This document shows, piece after piece, positions 32,508 to 34,360 of a stretch of 34,360 nt of DNA. The first letter of the stretch is position 1. The number at the start of each line of letters is the position of its first letter. The DNA comes from an uncultured Gammaproteobacteria bacterium. Lineage in GTDB: Bacteria > Pseudomonadota > Gammaproteobacteria > Pseudomonadales > UBA5518. The notes below the pieces were generated by a model, which did no database searches, was not told where the DNA came from, and saw nothing but the letters and a program-made list of their open reading frames with translations. The stretch lies in assembly GCA_903928015.1 (NCBI GenBank), contig CAIYPF010000201.1, positions 1 to 34,360 of the forward strand, read 5' to 3'. Position numbers and translations under genes: made by a program.

Positions 32508-33803
32508 CTGAACTCCTCCGCTCCTCACCGTCACCCGGCCGGGCCCCTTGCGGCAGCGCTGCTTGCGCTGCTGCTCCTCGTGCCGTGCGCGCTCGCGTTG
32601 GCGTCCACGGCGATGGAAGACGGTGTTGCGGCCTATCGCAAAGGGGATTTTCCTGCCGCGCTGCAGCTTTTCCGGCAGGCGGCGGCGCTTGCGCCGGAGG
32701 ATACGACGGTACGCTTCAACCTCGGGCTCACCGAATACCGCCTCGGGCAGTACCAGGAGGCACGCAAGGACTTCCTTGCCCTGCGCGGCAAGCCCGGCAT
32801 GAACGCCATCGCCGAGTACCACCTGGGGCTGGTGGCCGCGCGGCTCGGGCAAAGCGACCGCGCCGCAAGGCATCTGCGCTCCGCCGCATCAGGCGACTCT
32901 GCCCGCCTGCGCGAACTCGCCAGGGCGGCCCTCGCCAGCCTCGGTGAGCGCCCCGAAACCCGTGTGCCCGCTGCCTACCTCATGGCAGGCCTGGGTTACG
33001 ACGACAACCGCAACCGCGTTGCCAAATCGGTGGATCTGCCCGGGCAGGATCCGGAGTCAGCCTATGTCGACGTCGTGGGCCAGGGCATGTATCCCTTGCC
33101 ATGGAAGGGCGAGTACGAACTGCGCGCCACCGCCTTCAGCCGCGACTACGAGACCGACGACGAGCTCGACCAGACATCGCTGCAGCTCGGCCTGCGGCGC
33201 AGCTGGCGGCCGGGGGCATGGCGGCTCTCGCTGTCTGCCGAGACCGAATCCATCCTCCTGCGCGACAACAGCCTGGTGCAATCGGTGGGCGTCGGCCTGG
33301 AGGGCGTGCGGCGCATCGGCAACTCCACGCTGCGGCTGAGATATCAGCCCGCCCACGTAGAGGCCGACAGCAATTTCGATTACCTCGACGGCAGCCGCCA
33401 GCGCGCGATGGTCACGCAGGAATTCAATCTTGGCGGATTGCTCTGGCGTGCAGGCTATGAGCTTGAGCAGAGCGCCCAGGGCGACGGCGTGCAGGCCGAC
33501 GTGGTCTATGGGCAGGCGCCCTTGCGGCACGGGCCGTTCGTACGGGTCAGCAAAGGGCTGACGCCCCGTTTGTCAGCCGACCTGAGCGCATCCATCCGCC
33601 GCAGCCGCTACAAAGACGACGACCCGCTCGGCGCCGATCGCCGTCAGGACGATCTCGTGCAACTGGGCGGCTCCTTGCGCTTCCAGGCCGGGCGGAACTG
33701 GGGGCTGCTGCTCGATTACCGCTTCTCGGACAACCGCTCCAGCGTCAATGACTACGACCACGACCGGCACACCGTGCTCGCGGGCTTCGAGTGGCGTTAT
33801 TGA
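32508..33803 (+). CDS. TPR and outer-membrane beta-barrel protein, probable CTG start
   Basis: About 431 residues from CTG 32508. No ATG, GTG or TTG in this frame precedes GTG 32580, yet a full signal peptide is read through from 32508: NSSAPHRHPAG then PLAAALLALLLLVPCALALA. GTG 32580 would cut it in half. I therefore favour a CTG start or an unseen sequence error. The mature N-terminus has three TPR-like units (VAAYRKGDFPAALQLFRQAA, VRFNLGLTEYRLGQYQEARK, AEYHLGLVAARLGQSDRAAR). The C-terminal part (about 155-431) is alternating polar and aromatic strands ending WRY, as in outer-membrane barrels. The plan recalls TPR-plus-DUF560 proteins (Slam-like), but the match is not firm. It lies 77 bp after the small exported protein in the sigma operon. 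Confidence 0.75.
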   Translation: MNSSAPHRHPAGPLAAALLALLLLVPCALALASTAMEDGVAAYRKGDFPAALQLFRQAAALAPEDTTVRFNLGLTEYRLGQYQEARKDFLALRGKPGMNAIAEYHLGLVAARLGQSDRAARHLRSAASGDSARLRELARAALASLGERPETRVPAAYLMAGLGYDDNRNRVAKSVDLPGQDPESAYVDVVGQGMYPLPWKGEYELRATAFSRDYETDDELDQTSLQLGLRRSWRPGAWRLSLSAETESILLRDNSLVQSVGVGLEGVRRIGNSTLRLRYQPAHVEADSNFDYLDGSRQRAMVTQEFNLGGLLWRAGYELEQSAQGDGVQADVVYGQAPLRHGPFVRVSKGLTPRLSADLSASIRRSRYKDDDPLGADRRQDDLVQLGGSLRFQAGRNWGLLLDYRFSDNRSSVNDYDHDRHTVLAGFEWRY

Positions 33804-33829
33804 AAGACGCGATTTCCTTTTGCCTTCAA

Positions 33830-33856
33830 GGAACCTTTGTCCGGTTCCCGCCGTGT
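33830..33856 (+). promoter_or_regulatory. ECF-type promoter, GGAACC-N17-GTGT (copy 4)
   Basis: GGAACC at 33830-33835, a 17-bp spacer with T at 10, CC at 12-13 and C at 17, then GTGT at 33853-33856 in CCGTGTCTTT. Fifty-six bases separate it from the ATG at 33913. The -35 also pairs with GGTTCC (33843-33848) as an inverted repeat around 7 nt. Confidence 0.75.
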
Positions 33857-33912
33857 CTTTATGCATGGACTGCGACGTCCACCCGACAATCACCCGAATG
33901 GAGACAACACCG

Positions 33913-34360
33913 ATGCGCAAGCTGAGCCTTTTCATCCTCGCCGCCAGCGCCACGCTGGGCGTATCCATGGCCCAGGCCGATGACGCCGTGGATGCCAGCG
34001 CAGGCACCGACGCTCCGGAAGTGCAGGTGTTACCACCCGCGCCTGCGGACGATGCCGACCAGACGGCAGACCCGGTGCTGCTGGTCGAAGATCTGGACCT
34101 GCACCCGATCGATCAGGTGGTTGACCTTCCCGAGGAAAGCGGCGATCCGGCACCTGAGGTCAACATCTACCACCAGCTGAACACCGGTGATGGCGCCATC
34201 GACGACACCGCCGCAACTGACGACACCAGCGTTGTCGATGACACGGCCGTGACCGATGACACGGCTGCTACCGACGACACCGGCACCAAGGAAGAAGTCC
34301 CCACCGACGACTCGGCTGCCACCGACGACACCGGTACCACGGACGATGCCGACCAGACGG
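33913..34360 (+). CDS. Exported Asp/Thr-repeat protein, 3' end outside the window
   Basis: The frame opens at ATG 33913 with GGAGA 8 bp upstream and stays open to the window end, so only the first 149 residues are seen. A signal peptide (MRKLSLFILAASATLGVSMAQA) is followed by an acidic, proline-containing region, then from about residue 97 a run of degenerate ATDDT-type pentapeptides (DDTAATDDTSVVDDTAV and on) interrupted by KEEVPTDD. DDADQT occurs both near residue 47 and at the window end. Composition suggests an unfolded, strongly negative exported protein that might bind cations; that is inference. No family recognised. Promoter copy 4 lies just upstream. Confidence 0.75.
   Translation, partial: MRKLSLFILAASATLGVSMAQADDAVDASAGTDAPEVQVLPPAPADDADQTADPVLLVEDLDLHPIDQVVDLPEESGDPAPEVNIYHQLNTGDGAIDDTAATDDTSVVDDTAVTDDTAATDDTGTKEEVPTDDSAATDDTGTTDDADQT
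34201..34360 (+). repeat. Degenerate GACGACACC-based coding repeats
   Basis: Imperfect 15-bp units (consensus around GCYACCGACGACACC) encode the ATDDT pentapeptides of the exported protein and run to the window end. Copies vary mostly at third positions, so the array is old enough to have diverged while keeping the peptide. Confidence 0.7.

Noticed and set aside
33830..33848. Terminator hairpin GGAACC/GGTTCC after the barrel gene
   Set aside because: The stem is only 6 bp and no T-run follows. The left arm is the -35 of a promoter shared with three other sites, which explains it better.

Overview
The window looks like chromosomal DNA of a high-GC gammaproteobacterium. Four things point there: a TamA/TamB envelope pair, an eleven-gene type II secretion operon in the order E-F-G-H-I-J-K-L-M-C(N)-D (the Xanthomonas xps arrangement) with a lipoprotein-type secretin, an AguA/AguB putrescine route, and GTAGGAGCGGGC-type palindromic repeats. 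I cannot name the genus. I see no rRNA, tRNA, CRISPR array, prophage or insertion sequence.

Layout. 43-1413: a phosphotransferase of the APH/ChoK fold. 1515-2814: two divergent exported proteins. 2831-7273: a leftward catabolic operon (PQQ alcohol dehydrogenase with haem c, enoyl-CoA hydratase, acyl-CoA ligase), divergent from an MFS transporter (7427-8668). 8669-9169: a gene-free island of three kinds of repeat. 9170-19887: a MOSC protein and the type II secretion operon, all leftward. 19950-21245: cinA. 21305-27782: tamA-tamB and, overlapping tamB by 4 bp, an unusual E2-like/BKACE fusion. 27901-29863: aguA-aguB. 29928-30702: a small CPXCG protein and a membrane protein. 30907 to the end: an ECF sigma factor, its zinc-finger anti-sigma factor, a small exported protein, a TPR/beta-barrel protein and the start of an Asp/Thr-repeat exported protein.

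Two observations stand out. First, the motif GGAACC-N17-GTGT, with further matching spacer positions, occurs four times. Each copy sits just upstream of a start codon and points at it: before the ECF sigma gene, before the Asp/Thr-repeat protein, and as a back-to-back pair between the two exported-protein genes near 2.25 kb. This looks like the sigma factor's own regulon, visible at both ends of the window and made of exported proteins. Second, the gene at 21305-22618 has the front end of a 2-oxoacid dehydrogenase E2 (lipoyl fold, Ala/Pro linker, peripheral-subunit-binding-like helix), but its catalytic part is a beta-keto acid cleavage enzyme (BKACE/DUF849). The lipoyl fold has lost its acceptor lysine.

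How the genes work together. The PQQ dehydrogenase, hydratase, ligase and transporter probably handle uptake and beta-oxidation-like breakdown of an unknown alcohol or acid. The secretion operon lacks only a prepilin peptidase, which must be encoded elsewhere. AguA and AguB turn agmatine into putrescine. All functions are inferred from sequence motifs read by eye; no database search was run.
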